DNA of 64,000 nt. It comes from JAJDFU01 sp964641965. GTDB lineage: Bacteria > Bacteroidota > Bacteroidia > Chitinophagales > Saprospiraceae. The position numbers and the translations under genes are program-made. Every line of letters starts with the position of its first letter. Position 1 is the stretch's first letter. The stretch spans positions 16,206-80,205 of the forward strand of contig CAZXLD010000019.1 in assembly GCA_964641965.1 (NCBI GenBank). The letters are read 5' to 3'. Shown here one piece after another: positions 53,022 to 61,266 of this stretch. The notes under the pieces are model-generated. The model did not search any database and had not been told where the DNA came from. It worked only from the letters and a program-made list of their open reading frames with translations.

Positions 53022-54248
53022 ATGCCTTCCATCAAACAGAACTTTGAAAATGCTGCAGGCCAGCCCCTGTCCGCTTTTCTCGAATTGCCTGCCAATCAAC
53101 ATCCGCATTCCTTTGCCATTTTCGCGCATTGTTTCACTTGTTCGAAAAACCTAGGCGCAGTCCGAAATATAAGTCGATCCTTGAGCCAAAAAGGGTTTGG
53201 GGTGCTTCGTTTTGATTTCACCGGCTTAGGAGATAGTGATGGCGATTTTGCAGACACTAATTTTTCCTCCAACATTGAAGACCTGATACAAGCAGCCCAA
53301 TTCCTGGAAGCAGAATACAAGGCTCCCTCCATACTCATTGGCCACTCCCTGGGTGGAGCAGCTGTAATTTGCGCTGCAGCTCAGCTACCAAGTATCTGCG
53401 CTGTAGTTACCATGGGTGCTCCTTATACACCGGAACATGTCCAACATTTAATCGAATCAAGAGTAGAAGAAATAGAGCAAAACGGGCAGGCTACCGTAAA
53501 TATTGGAGGTCGGCCATTTACCGTTAAAAAACAGTTTCTGGAAGATATCCACAATCGAATGCTGGACCAGCACCTCGAAAACCTGGATAAGTCATTGTTA
53601 ATTATGCACTCCCCTCAGGACCGGACAGTAGAAATTGAGAATGCTGCCAAACTCTACCATGCTGCAAGGCACCCTAAATCATTTGTTACGCTAGACGGAG
53701 CCGATCATTTATTAAGCAAAAAAGAAGATTCACAATATGTTGGGGAGTTGATTGGAACCTGGGTACAGAGGTATATTGATCTTCCGCAGATAGAATCCTT
53801 AAAAGCGGAGAAAACAGTTGCTGTGCGACTGGGGGATGAGGGATATACTACTGATGTAATGGTAAGGCATCACAGTTTGACCGCTGATGAACCAGGCTCC
53901 ATAGGTGGTAACGACTTTGGGCCTACCCCCTATGAATTACTTTCTTCCAGCTTGGGTGCCTGCACTGCTATGACCCTTCAAATGTATGCCCGGCGCAAGG
54001 GATGGGACCTGGAAGAGGTTCGGGTACATATCGAGCACGAAAAAGATTATGCCGACGATCTCAGTGCCTGCGAGACGACTGACCGGAAGATCGATTTTTT
54101 TCATCGACTGATTGAACTGGAAGGCAACCTGGATCAAGACCAGCGATTGCGCCTGCTTGAGATTGCCGACAAATGCCCAGTACACAGGACCCTGCATAAC
54201 CCGGTCCGGGTATTAACTGAACTTTCCTACCCTCCTGAAGAATCTTAA
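53022..54248 (+). CDS. alpha/beta hydrolase-OsmC fusion protein
   Basis: A 408-residue two-domain protein. Residues 1-255 are an alpha/beta hydrolase with GHSLGG (Ser109), Asp200 in SPQD and His229 in GADHLL. Residues about 262-400 are an OsmC peroxiredoxin-type domain with Cys314 (SLGACTAMTL) and Cys385 (DKCPVHRTL), the cysteine pair for organic hydroperoxide reduction. This fusion is known in Bacteroidota and proteobacteria as a bifunctional family protein. The joint substrate is not known. It starts 12 bp after xerD. Confidence 0.9.
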   Translation: MPSIKQNFENAAGQPLSAFLELPANQHPHSFAIFAHCFTCSKNLGAVRNISRSLSQKGFGVLRFDFTGLGDSDGDFADTNFSSNIEDLIQAAQFLEAEYKAPSILIGHSLGGAAVICAAAQLPSICAVVTMGAPYTPEHVQHLIESRVEEIEQNGQATVNIGGRPFTVKKQFLEDIHNRMLDQHLENLDKSLLIMHSPQDRTVEIENAAKLYHAARHPKSFVTLDGADHLLSKKEDSQYVGELIGTWVQRYIDLPQIESLKAEKTVAVRLGDEGYTTDVMVRHHSLTADEPGSIGGNDFGPTPYELLSSSLGACTAMTLQMYARRKGWDLEEVRVHIEHEKDYADDLSACETTDRKIDFFHRLIELEGNLDQDQRLRLLEIADKCPVHRTLHNPVRVLTELSYPPEES

Positions 54249-54327
54249 AGATCCTTTAAAGCCTGAAGCATGTCGATTTCAGGACAAAACCTATTGGCCT
54301 TTTCCCTGTACTTCTACCAAAAAGGTC

Positions 54328-54771
54328 ATGCTACTCCTATTCCTCTCCTTCCTGTCCTTCTTTTCCGTAAATACTGCCCCGGCCCATCCCCAACAAGCCA
54401 CTCTTATTTTGCAGATTGACAATATTTCCAAACAATCCGGGATGCTTTGGATAGGACTGTATAACTCAGAGGAATCTTTTCTGATCAAAGAAAAAGCAAT
54501 TTTGATCGGTGAAAACGTTACCCAAACCGGTAAAATGGAAATCCAGATACCAGATATTTCCCATGGTGCCTATGCAATTGCCATATTTCACGATGTAAAT
54601 AATAATGGAGAGATGGACCGCAATTTTCTAGGTATTCCTTCCGAACCTTTTTCATTTATCCGCAAGCCAAAGAGTAAATGGCGATTGCCCAGATTTGAAG
54701 AAGTAGTATTAGAAATATACCAACCGAGGCAGGTTTTCCAAGTTCCTCTGAAGAAATGGTGGGGATATTGA
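54328..54771 (+). CDS. exported DUF2141 protein
   Basis: A 147-residue secreted protein with signal peptide (MLLLFLSFLSFFSVNTAPAHP) and one DUF2141 domain: GMLWIGLYNSEESFL, HGAYAIAIFHDVNNNGEMDRNFLGIPSEPF and SKWRLPRFEE. The domain is beta-rich and has no known activity. A paralogue with the same HDLNKDGKLNTNLWGIPTEPY segment lies at 59846. Its TG start or regulation cannot be resolved; the gene stands alone. Confidence 0.82.
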   Translation: MLLLFLSFLSFFSVNTAPAHPQQATLILQIDNISKQSGMLWIGLYNSEESFLIKEKAILIGENVTQTGKMEIQIPDISHGAYAIAIFHDVNNNGEMDRNFLGIPSEPFSFIRKPKSKWRLPRFEEVVLEIYQPRQVFQVPLKKWWGY

Positions 54772-55240
54772 TCTTTTACCTTTTCACCATTGACTTTTAA
54801 GCTAACGGATAAGTAAAAGGTAACAATAGGTAGTGTACTATTATTTAAGGATTCACCATGGTTCCCCTACCTGCCGGTCCAAGACTATCCTGAGTTGGGA
54901 TCTGGAAGCTCACCGGAGCAGGCAGGTGTGCTTGATAGGAATAAGTTGTTGACTCTGAAACGATTAAGAACATATTGAGATTTAACACTTTGGGGTTCAC
55001 TTGCCAAATTTTGTCAAGCACTGCATTTCTTTTCGGTTGTATAGCTTTACCTATGATCCGACAAGGCTGAGCTGACTGGCAATCCCTGTGGGATGTCTGC
55101 ACAGGTGTCGGGGTCCTAACCATAAGCATCAGGGTTCCATTTTTACACCTTATCCGGCGTCGAAAAACCGAATTTTCGCCTTCGGTAACCATTTTTCAGA
55201 CACACTCTAATTTTCCCTTATTATTTGCTTAAAATCACAT
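54772..55240. other. intergenic region
   Basis: 469 bp before the phosphatase gene. It holds a 9-bp inverted repeat (TTACCTTTT at 54776-54784 and AAAAGGTAA at 54815-54823) just after the DUF2141 stop, and a near-copy (one mismatch) of the GCGAATTTTCGC dyad at 55168-55179. A minus-strand frame of 115 codons (54845-55192) has no recognisable features and I leave it out. Confidence 0.5.
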
Positions 55241-55927
55241 ATGCGATTACTAGTCATTTCTGACATCCATGGGTGTAACAACACCTTTCAGGCGCTCTTG
55301 GATCAAGTCGGGCTTTCCAAAGAGGATGTCCTCATTCTTGGAGGTGATTATATAGATCGGGGTCCCGATAGCAAAGCAGTAATTGACTTGATTCTTGATC
55401 TTCAAGATGAAGGCTATCACCTAATTTGCCTTAAGGGAAATCATGAGGATCTAATGCTGAGAGGCATTAAGAAGGACGACGTATTTCTGCATTGGCTTCA
55501 AAGCGGAGGAGCTATCACGATGAAAAGTTTCGGTGTTACCGCTCCGGAAAACCTTTCTAGCCGGTATCTTAATTTCTTTTATAAGCTGGATACAGTCCTT
55601 CTTACTTCAAACGCAATTGTTGCCCATGCTGGTCTCAACTTTTCCTCTGACAACCCACTGGAAGACGAAGAATCTATGTTGTGGATCCGCAATTGGTACG
55701 ATCAGATCAATCGCGACTGGCTTGGTGATCGGATCATCGTCCATGGCCACACCCCGATAACCCGCAATCAAATTGAGTCCCAATTCGATATTTTAGATAC
55801 GGTTCCCGCTCTGGATATTGATTGCGGCTGTGTCTATCCCTCCCCTGGTATGCACGAGCTTTGTGCTTTTGATTTGACCAACCATAGATTGTATTTCGAA
55901 AAAAATCGAGATCCAGCTACCTTATAA
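55241..55927 (+). CDS. metallophosphoesterase, serine/threonine phosphatase-like
   Basis: A 228-residue cytoplasmic phosphatase of the PrpA/bacteriophage lambda PP type. Metal site: Asp8 and His10 (SDIHG), GDYIDRG (Asp36, Asp39 region), GNHE (Asn67, His68), and a later HGHTP. These are the PPP-family motifs, so protein or diadenosine polyphosphate dephosphorylation are the main options. Length is normal. The 3' end runs into the terminator of the M56 gene. Confidence 0.9.
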   Translation: MRLLVISDIHGCNNTFQALLDQVGLSKEDVLILGGDYIDRGPDSKAVIDLILDLQDEGYHLICLKGNHEDLMLRGIKKDDVFLHWLQSGGAITMKSFGVTAPENLSSRYLNFFYKLDTVLLTSNAIVAHAGLNFSSDNPLEDEESMLWIRNWYDQINRDWLGDRIIVHGHTPITRNQIESQFDILDTVPALDIDCGCVYPSPGMHELCAFDLTNHRLYFEKNRDPATL

Positions 55928-55932
55928 AAAAA

Positions 55933-55959
55933 GCGCCTACCATTCAATTGGTAAGGCGC
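55933..55959 (-). terminator. Rho-independent terminator of the M56 gene
   Basis: GCGCCT (55933-55938) with AGGCGC (55954-55959), continued by ACCA with TGGT, forms a stem of about 10 bp with one bulged A and a 6-nt loop. On the minus strand it is followed by seven T (complement of 55926-55932). It lies just after the phosphatase stop and may serve both genes. Confidence 0.75.
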
Positions 55960-55982
55960 CGAGCTATGAAAAGAGATTTTTG

Positions 55983-58418
55983 TTACTGGCTTTTGGTTTT
56001 GCGAACCGAAACCTTGGATTTTCCCTTCAAAGGTTCGCCATTTATCGTTTCATAAAGTTGCAAATAACGTTGATGAATGGATTCCGGCTGCTTTTTTCCA
56101 TTCACCTTAAAATAAGAAGTTGTAATCTCAAAGGAATAGCTACCAGTAAGTTCAATTAAACCGTCGGAGATCAATGCCTCCTCAAATGAATTTGGTTGAA
56201 GGGGCTTTGGAAGGTATGCTTCGTTGAGCGCTTTTCCCGGAAGTACTTTTGCCTTTAAATGGGGTTGTACAGCCATTGCATGTGCCCTGGCTAAATCCAG
56301 TTCTCTAAGCAACTTTTCTTTTTCTAACCGTCCGGCCATCGCATTAAATTCGAGCAACTTCTCCTTCTCCAATCGCAACTCCTCCATAATTTTTTTGACC
56401 TGTTTCCCATCGATCTCCTTCAACTTTTTTAATTCTATGGTCTGCCCTTTCAATAGTTCAAACATGGACTCCCTGGGCATTTGCTCCACTTCCCATCCAT
56501 TCTCTTTCATTTTTAGCAACCATTCCTCCTCGCTTTCCGACCCAAGATGAGGTTTGATTTGCCATTTATGGATCATCTCCTCCGGCAAACTATCTGAAAA
56601 GAATTCTTCGACTTTAGAAGGCTTACCAAATCCCAGCCATTGGCCCTTTAAACCCGGAAAATGTTCGTCGAAGAAATAAAGGTCTCCGGTGTCTAGGTGG
56701 ATTCCTCCCTGTCCATATCGATAAGCATACCCGGAAAGGCTATCCAAATCAAACTTCTTGAAAACATACTTGTCCACATCGCCAAATAGGATAGTCGTCT
56801 CCCCTGGCTCAATTTCCATTTCATCAATGACCATATTTTGAACATCCAGGTCCAGTTCGATCTTGATGGAGTCATTGCCTTGTAAGGGTTCTACAATAAT
56901 GTAGGTGCTTCCATCTTCATTTTTCCGTGTGATCACTTTAGACGGTCTTAAATCATCGACTACCTCCGGAATGACATACACCATGGGAGCAGGAGGTGCC
57001 GGAGGGGCGGGAGGAGTGGGTAGCCCCCCCAGCCCAACGGGGGGAGCGGGCGGAGGCGGAGGAACTACTCCTTTCAGATCATTTAAAGGAACAGGGGGAG
57101 GTGTTGGCGCAATGGGTCGTGGTGGAGTTGGTACTTGCTCCATTAGGTCCCCAATTTTTTGCTCATATCCCTCAAAGGCTGTTGCCGGTATCGCTTTACC
57201 ATTGACCTTCAAAGAAATAATTTTTCCATTCTTAATCTCCGCTTCAATCAATTCCCCATCTGTGGTAAACTTTACTCGGGCATCTTCCCGGGGGATGGTA
57301 TCGGCAACAATTTCGTTTTCATGACCCGATAGACCTGTTATCTCTGAACTATTTGGGAAAGTATGGTTATCCAAGGATGGGATGTCCTGGCTCTTTTGAA
57401 AGGAAAAACCTACCAATGCCGCAACCAACAACCCGAGCGTTAACACTCTGGCTCGGATCTGTGGAGGAGATACCGGTTGTTTGAGGATACGTTTTACCCG
57501 ATTCAATAAATGACCTTCGCTTTTAGCCAACGCCTGGGCCAAACGAGGAGAAGGATGACTCCATTCTTGTAGTTGGACCAAGGCTTTTGCATATGCAATT
57601 GAGTTGCCGCAAGCTGCGATTGCCATGTCGTCACAACAGTTTTCCCGTTCTGTTCGAATGATAGAAGAAATCCACCAAACGGCAGGATTGAAATACAATA
57701 GTACTTCAGCGAGTGACTGCAATAAGTTGAATAGGAAATCATATCGTTTGATGTGCCCCAACTCATGTGCCAAAACAGCCTCTACCTGTTCCTGTGTTAA
57801 CTGATTGACCATACCTACTGGAAGAAGGATGGCAGGTTTGACCCATCCGATCACCATTGGAGTTCGAATCCATGCAGAATCAGCTAGATAAACCGACTTG
57901 CGAACGTTCATGCTAGCGGCTAATCGCTCTAGCATATCTACCCAAGGTGTGCCCAAGTGTTGACTACGGTGAATTCGGAGATGTTGGAGGTACAAAACGC
58001 CACCGAGAAACTTGAGGAAGAAAAGGACCATTCCCAACAGCCAAACGGAAACGATAAGTGGTAGATGGTTTTGGAAATATCCAACCCATCCGGCGAAAAA
58101 ATCGGGTGATTCGATTCCGGGATCTTCGAGTATTAAAATACCCGCCACAGTCTCGTTATGCGCTTTGGTGAAAGGAACGGTCGGGGAAGTATTCTCCGGA
58201 GAATAATAGAGATAGAAAGTCAAGATGAAAGCCAATAACACCAGACCAAGGCCTGTTTTGGCAATCCAGTATCTTACACTTGCCTTTTGACGACGGAATA
58301 AAAATGAAAGCCCTCCGACAATTAGAGCTACCAGGGCCGCCTGCCATAGAGAATGAAGGACAGCCCAACCCAGCCCTTGTAGGAGTGATTCGGAAAAAAT
58401 GGATGAAAGGTTTGCCAT
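55983..58418 (-). CDS. BlaR1-like M56 metallopeptidase
   Basis: An 811-residue membrane peptidase and sensor. Four hydrophobic segments (about 15-40, 53-71, 120-143, 320-345) frame a cytosolic gluzincin domain with HELGH (218-222) and later ENCCDDMAI. BlaR1/MecR1 sensors cleave their repressor on signal. The C-terminal half (about 345-811) is outside the membrane and not a beta-lactam-binding domain: it starts with a Pro-rich stretch (about 430-490, PPPPPAPPVGLGG) and continues with long charged helices. The signal is therefore unknown. The BlaI-type repressor lies 14 bp upstream, one operon. Confidence 0.88.
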   Translation of the reverse strand: MANLSSIFSESLLQGLGWAVLHSLWQAALVALIVGGLSFLFRRQKASVRYWIAKTGLGLVLLAFILTFYLYYSPENTSPTVPFTKAHNETVAGILILEDPGIESPDFFAGWVGYFQNHLPLIVSVWLLGMVLFFLKFLGGVLYLQHLRIHRSQHLGTPWVDMLERLAASMNVRKSVYLADSAWIRTPMVIGWVKPAILLPVGMVNQLTQEQVEAVLAHELGHIKRYDFLFNLLQSLAEVLLYFNPAVWWISSIIRTERENCCDDMAIAACGNSIAYAKALVQLQEWSHPSPRLAQALAKSEGHLLNRVKRILKQPVSPPQIRARVLTLGLLVAALVGFSFQKSQDIPSLDNHTFPNSSEITGLSGHENEIVADTIPREDARVKFTTDGELIEAEIKNGKIISLKVNGKAIPATAFEGYEQKIGDLMEQVPTPPRPIAPTPPPVPLNDLKGVVPPPPPAPPVGLGGLPTPPAPPAPPAPMVYVIPEVVDDLRPSKVITRKNEDGSTYIIVEPLQGNDSIKIELDLDVQNMVIDEMEIEPGETTILFGDVDKYVFKKFDLDSLSGYAYRYGQGGIHLDTGDLYFFDEHFPGLKGQWLGFGKPSKVEEFFSDSLPEEMIHKWQIKPHLGSESEEEWLLKMKENGWEVEQMPRESMFELLKGQTIELKKLKEIDGKQVKKIMEELRLEKEKLLEFNAMAGRLEKEKLLRELDLARAHAMAVQPHLKAKVLPGKALNEAYLPKPLQPNSFEEALISDGLIELTGSYSFEITTSYFKVNGKKQPESIHQRYLQLYETINGEPLKGKSKVSVRKTKSQ

Positions 58419-58432
58419 ATCAAACTAAATTT

Positions 58433-58831
58433 TCAAGAGTCTTTGTTGCGGGAATTTTCCAGGTCCCGAATGATTGCTTTTATTTCTTGAAGCTCTTCTT
58501 CAGTAGCTTTATGATTGCCCAAGGCCTGTAGGACTAGTTTCATTGCTGATCCTCGAAAGGCCGTATCCACAAAATTTTGTAATAATCGCTGTTGGGTATC
58601 GCGCTCTTCGATAGCCGCCCGATAAATATGGGTGCGCTGAGCGGTATCCCGTTTAGCAAGGCCTTTTTCGACCATTATCTGCATCAGCTTTAGTGTAGTG
58701 GTATACCCCACATCTCGTTTCTCATTCAGCCGATCATTGACCAAACGAACAGAACTGGGACCCAACTCCCAGAGGATTTGCAGGATCTCAAGCTCTGCTT
58801 CAGTTGGTTTTGGAGAAAAATTTCTAGTCAT
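58433..58831 (-). CDS. BlaI/MecI family repressor
   Basis: A 132-residue winged-helix repressor: EAELEILQILWELGPSSVRLVNDRL and YTTTLKLMQIMVEKGLAKRD are the typical HTH and wing, and the second half (LLQNFVDTAFRGSAMKLVLQAL) is the dimerisation part where BlaR1 cuts. It is 14 bp upstream of the M56 gene. Three operator-type dyads overlap its own promoter, so the pair is autoregulated. The relation to beta-lactam resistance is not shown: no beta-lactamase is in the window. Confidence 0.93.
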   Translation of the reverse strand: MTRNFSPKPTEAELEILQILWELGPSSVRLVNDRLNEKRDVGYTTTLKLMQIMVEKGLAKRDTAQRTHIYRAAIEERDTQQRLLQNFVDTAFRGSAMKLVLQALGNHKATEEELQEIKAIIRDLENSRNKDS

Positions 58832-58842
58832 GTGTCTCGAAT

Positions 58843-58858
58843 TACGAATCTATTCGTA
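58843..58858. promoter_or_regulatory. BlaI-type operator 1
   Basis: TACGAATCTATTCGTA has perfect 7-bp arms around two bases, 12 bp upstream of the blaI-like ATG. It lies downstream of the -7 box, within the transcribed leader. Confidence 0.7.
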
Positions 58859-58868
58859 GGCAAGTATA

Positions 58869-58884
58869 TACGAAATCCATCGTA
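58869..58884. promoter_or_regulatory. BlaI-type operator 2
   Basis: TACGAAATCCATCGTA keeps the outer TACGA/TCGTA and is imperfect in the middle. It spans the expected transcription start (near 58882), a few bases from the -7 box. Confidence 0.6.
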
Positions 58885-58888
58885 GAAG

Positions 58889-58896
58889 CAAATTTA
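58889..58896 (-). promoter_or_regulatory. -7 box of the blaI-M56 operon
   Basis: TAAATTTG on the minus strand is a perfect TAnnTTTG. It lies between operator 2 and operator 3, so either site would block polymerase. Confidence 0.55.
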
Positions 58897-58897
58897 A

Positions 58898-58915
58898 TTA
58901 CGAAATAATTCGTAA
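58898..58915. promoter_or_regulatory. BlaI-type operator 3
   Basis: TTACGAAATAATTCGTAA has perfect 7-bp arms around four bases. It overlaps the -33/spacer region of the promoter and might also influence the plus-strand gene at 59013. Confidence 0.65.
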
Positions 58916-58985
58916 ATCTTTTTCCGGAAACTGTAAGCAGTGCTCTAAAACACCTGTATAATGCTCTGACTTGGCAGAACTTGGG

Positions 58986-58993
58986 TACTTTTG
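58986..58993 (+). promoter_or_regulatory. -7 box of the lipoprotein gene at 59013
   Basis: TACTTTTG is a perfect TAnnTTTG. It lies downstream of the frame's first Met (58971), which supports the start at 59013. Confidence 0.45.
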
Positions 58994-59012
58994 CAACTCA
59001 AACACCTATCTG

Positions 59013-59840
59013 ATGAGGAAGACGTTCGTTTCTATCCTGCTCGTAAGCCTGGCTGCTCTCTTTTCTTGTCGACCTTCGACTACCGAATCGGAAGAAACAG
59101 AAAAGGGCCCAGTAGAATTACCATGCGAATCTTCCGGCACCCAGCCACCTCCCTATTCTTTTTCCAGTACTAATTTGGGTAAGCTTGTCCGTCTTGTTGC
59201 CGATGGGGATTCTGTGAATGCTCCACAGAAGTTAGAAGTGTTGCTTATCGAGAGCTGCAAGCTGCTATTCGAGCAGAGGCTACCCAATTCGCTTTCTGCT
59301 GAATCTACCTACAGCTTGGCTAACCTGGAATATAATTCGGCGCATCATCTGGTTGGCATCTCAGGCAACCGTGCTATCTACGCCCTGCAGGCAGACAGCC
59401 TATTTCTGGTAGGACCACTAGAGCCTACTTTCGCACACCAGACCATGGCTGCAGATGCACAATCTGGACAAATCCTTCATCTTGAAGTTTGGGAAGATTT
59501 TTTGGTTGGATATAGCCAGGATTTTGGCTCTTTTGTATTTGACTTCAGGCAACCACAGCGTCCATCCGGCATTCTCCCCTTCCGGGAATGGGAACTTGAA
59601 AGCGGGCATTACCATTCCCTGTTCCTGTTACCATCAGGCGATAACCTGTTTCAGGCTTTGCTCCCGGTCTTTGATTTTGAGTCTGGAACGATTCGGGTTG
59701 AGTCTTTTTTCCCCAAACCGGTTGAGATGAACGTGGAGGATCAACCTCAAGTGGAGGAAGGGTCACCGATGATCGAATTAATTCACTCCGGAGGAGAACA
59801 CATTGAGATCAACCTAGCCAGCGGAAAGGCAGTTCAATAA
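59013..59840 (+). CDS. lipoprotein of unknown function
   Basis: About 275 residues from 59013 (MRKTFVSILLVSLAALFSC); Cys19 follows LFS as in a lipobox, so the mature protein is lipid-anchored. The body has Gly-poor beta-rich segments such as YSLANLEYNSAHHLVGISGN and LHLEVWEDFLVGYSQDFGSFVFD and no recognisable catalytic site, possibly a propeller. The longer frame from 58971 would run through the promoter. The gene lies opposite the blaI operon, sharing its intergenic region, and next to a convergent DUF2141 gene. Confidence 0.65.
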   Translation: MRKTFVSILLVSLAALFSCRPSTTESEETEKGPVELPCESSGTQPPPYSFSSTNLGKLVRLVADGDSVNAPQKLEVLLIESCKLLFEQRLPNSLSAESTYSLANLEYNSAHHLVGISGNRAIYALQADSLFLVGPLEPTFAHQTMAADAQSGQILHLEVWEDFLVGYSQDFGSFVFDFRQPQRPSGILPFREWELESGHYHSLFLLPSGDNLFQALLPVFDFESGTIRVESFFPKPVEMNVEDQPQVEEGSPMIELIHSGGEHIEINLASGKAVQ

Positions 59841-59845
59841 ACTAC

Positions 59846-60301
59846 TTAAAGCTGTTTCCAGCGCTTCAGTTGCAATCTAACCTCTTGGGTCGCAGATCCC
59901 AATACAATATGTGTATTCTGAAAGGTGGGCTTCTTCCATTTGCTATTGGGAGTGCGTGAAAAAGCGTAAGGCTCTGTTGGGATACCCCACAGATTCGTAT
60001 TTAACTTCCCATCTTTATTTAGGTCATGGAAAATTGCTATCGAATATTTTCCGACCGGGAATACTGGCAAGGTTAGGGTCTGATTACCTTGTTGCTCAAT
60101 TTCCAGAGTTGCAGAATAACAAGCTGCTCCTTCTTTGAGAAAAGAATCTTCATTTGAAAAAAGTGCCAGGCGCAGGAAGCCTGTCTCTTCTTCAATATTC
60201 TCAATGAAGAGTACAAATTGCCCCTCTACCGCGAATGTAGACTCGAAACCTACAGCTGGCGTATTGAAGAGTAAAGAAGAAAGTAATAGAATTAAAGTCA
60301 T
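59846..60301 (-). CDS. exported DUF2141 protein
   Basis: A 151-residue secreted protein with an N-terminal hydrophobic segment (MTLILLLSSLLFNTPAVG) and one DUF2141 domain, with GFLRLALFSNEDSFL, GKYSIAIFHDLNKDGKLNTNLWGIPTEPY and SKWKKPTFQN. It is a paralogue of the gene at 54328 (both have an FHDxNxxGxxxxNxxGIPxEPxxFxRxPxSKW core). The function is unknown; the Asp/Asn loop might bind calcium. Confidence 0.82.
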   Translation of the reverse strand: MTLILLLSSLLFNTPAVGFESTFAVEGQFVLFIENIEEETGFLRLALFSNEDSFLKEGAACYSATLEIEQQGNQTLTLPVFPVGKYSIAIFHDLNKDGKLNTNLWGIPTEPYAFSRTPNSKWKKPTFQNTHIVLGSATQEVRLQLKRWKQL

Positions 60302-60513
60302 CCTTAGTGAAACTTCAGAAAAAATAACTGGTTCAGCGCGCTTGCACTTTTTGTAGAAAATGGGAGCATTTCCAGATTGTGCCCTCGCGGATCATACCAT
60401 TCAAATCGGGCGCAAAATTAAGAATGATAATGGATATAATGCCTTAATTTAAAAGGTAGGCAGAACGCTCGGGTAGCCTCAAAAGTCCTAACTTTAAGGA
60501 TCAATAATACTAC

Positions 60514-61167
60514 ATGAATTATAGCCCAGAAGACCCCAAAGAACTACTTAGGGTAACCGAAAATATGATGCAACGGTCCCATCGTTTCCTTTCCCTTAGC
60601 GGAAGGTCGGGCGTTGCTATCGGTTTATGGGCTTTATTTTGGGGTTGGCTGGCTTATCAATACCTCGAAAAGGTACCTTTTAAAGGAGAGCACTATTACT
60701 TTTTTCAGGGTTATGAAAATTGGGGCTTCAAGCCTACCCTGTTTTTTCCATTGATTGCCTCAGCCACATTAGTCGGCGCAGTTGGTTTAGCATTGTTCTT
60801 CTCCATCCGTAAGGCTCGGCTGCAAGACCTGGAACTTCGAGGTCCTTTAACCAATCAGTTTCTATTCAACCTCTTGGTTCCGCTCCTGATAGGAGCAGCT
60901 ACCATCCTCACGCTTTTGTACAACAAATTTTACATCAACTTTTTACTGGCAGGTCCATTGATGCTGGTTTTCTATGGCCTTGCTCTCATACTGGCAGGCC
61001 AAATGAGCCATCGGGAGGTTCAGTATTTAGGGGCTTGTGAAGTGGCGCTGGGCATCTATAGTTTGTATAGCCTTCGCGTAGGATTGGATCTTTGGCTAGT
61101 GGGGTTCGGCTTTCTACATATTCTTTATGGGCTGTATATGTGGTATCGCTATGAACGAGGTACTTAG
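60514..61167 (+). CDS. polytopic membrane protein of unknown function
   Basis: A 217-residue inner-membrane protein with about six hydrophobic segments; the N-terminal 30 residues are soluble (ENMMQRSHRFLSLSG). In Bacteroidota, proteins of this type often sit before a small winged-helix regulator, but none follows here; the next gene is the convergent acyl-CoA dehydrogenase, 99 bp away. Start supported only by the absence of alternatives. Family not recognised. Confidence 0.7.
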   Translation: MNYSPEDPKELLRVTENMMQRSHRFLSLSGRSGVAIGLWALFWGWLAYQYLEKVPFKGEHYYFFQGYENWGFKPTLFFPLIASATLVGAVGLALFFSIRKARLQDLELRGPLTNQFLFNLLVPLLIGAATILTLLYNKFYINFLLAGPLMLVFYGLALILAGQMSHREVQYLGACEVALGIYSLYSLRVGLDLWLVGFGFLHILYGLYMWYRYERGT

Positions 61168-61206
61168 ACAAGGGAAGGATACCTATTCTTGTGCTAGAAA
61201 AGAGAA

Positions 61207-61237
61207 AGCCCTCTCCTGAAATTGAAGGAAGAGGGCT
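61207..61237 (-). terminator. terminator of the acyl-CoA dehydrogenase gene
   Basis: AGCCCTC (61207-61213) with GAGGGCT (61231-61237), continued by TCCT with AGGA, makes a stem of about 11 bp with one bulge and an 8-nt loop. On the minus strand it is followed by a T-rich tract (TTTCTCTTTTC). Confidence 0.7.
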
Positions 61238-61266
61238 AATGCTAGCAATTCAGAAAGCAGCTTTTA

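Noticed and set aside
55168..55179. Near-copy of the GCGAATTTTCGC dyad upstream of the phosphatase
   Set aside because: One arm base differs (CCGAA), and the phosphatase has no evident link to acyl-CoA metabolism; kept as a side note only.
54845..55192. 115-codon minus-strand frame before the phosphatase gene
   Set aside because: No signal peptide, domain or neighbouring operon, and the composition looks random; the region may contain degraded sequence.
56905..57324. Gly/Ser-rich plus-strand frame
   Set aside because: Antisense to the Pro-rich linker of the M56 protein; the Gly-rich appearance is a mirror of the Pro codons.
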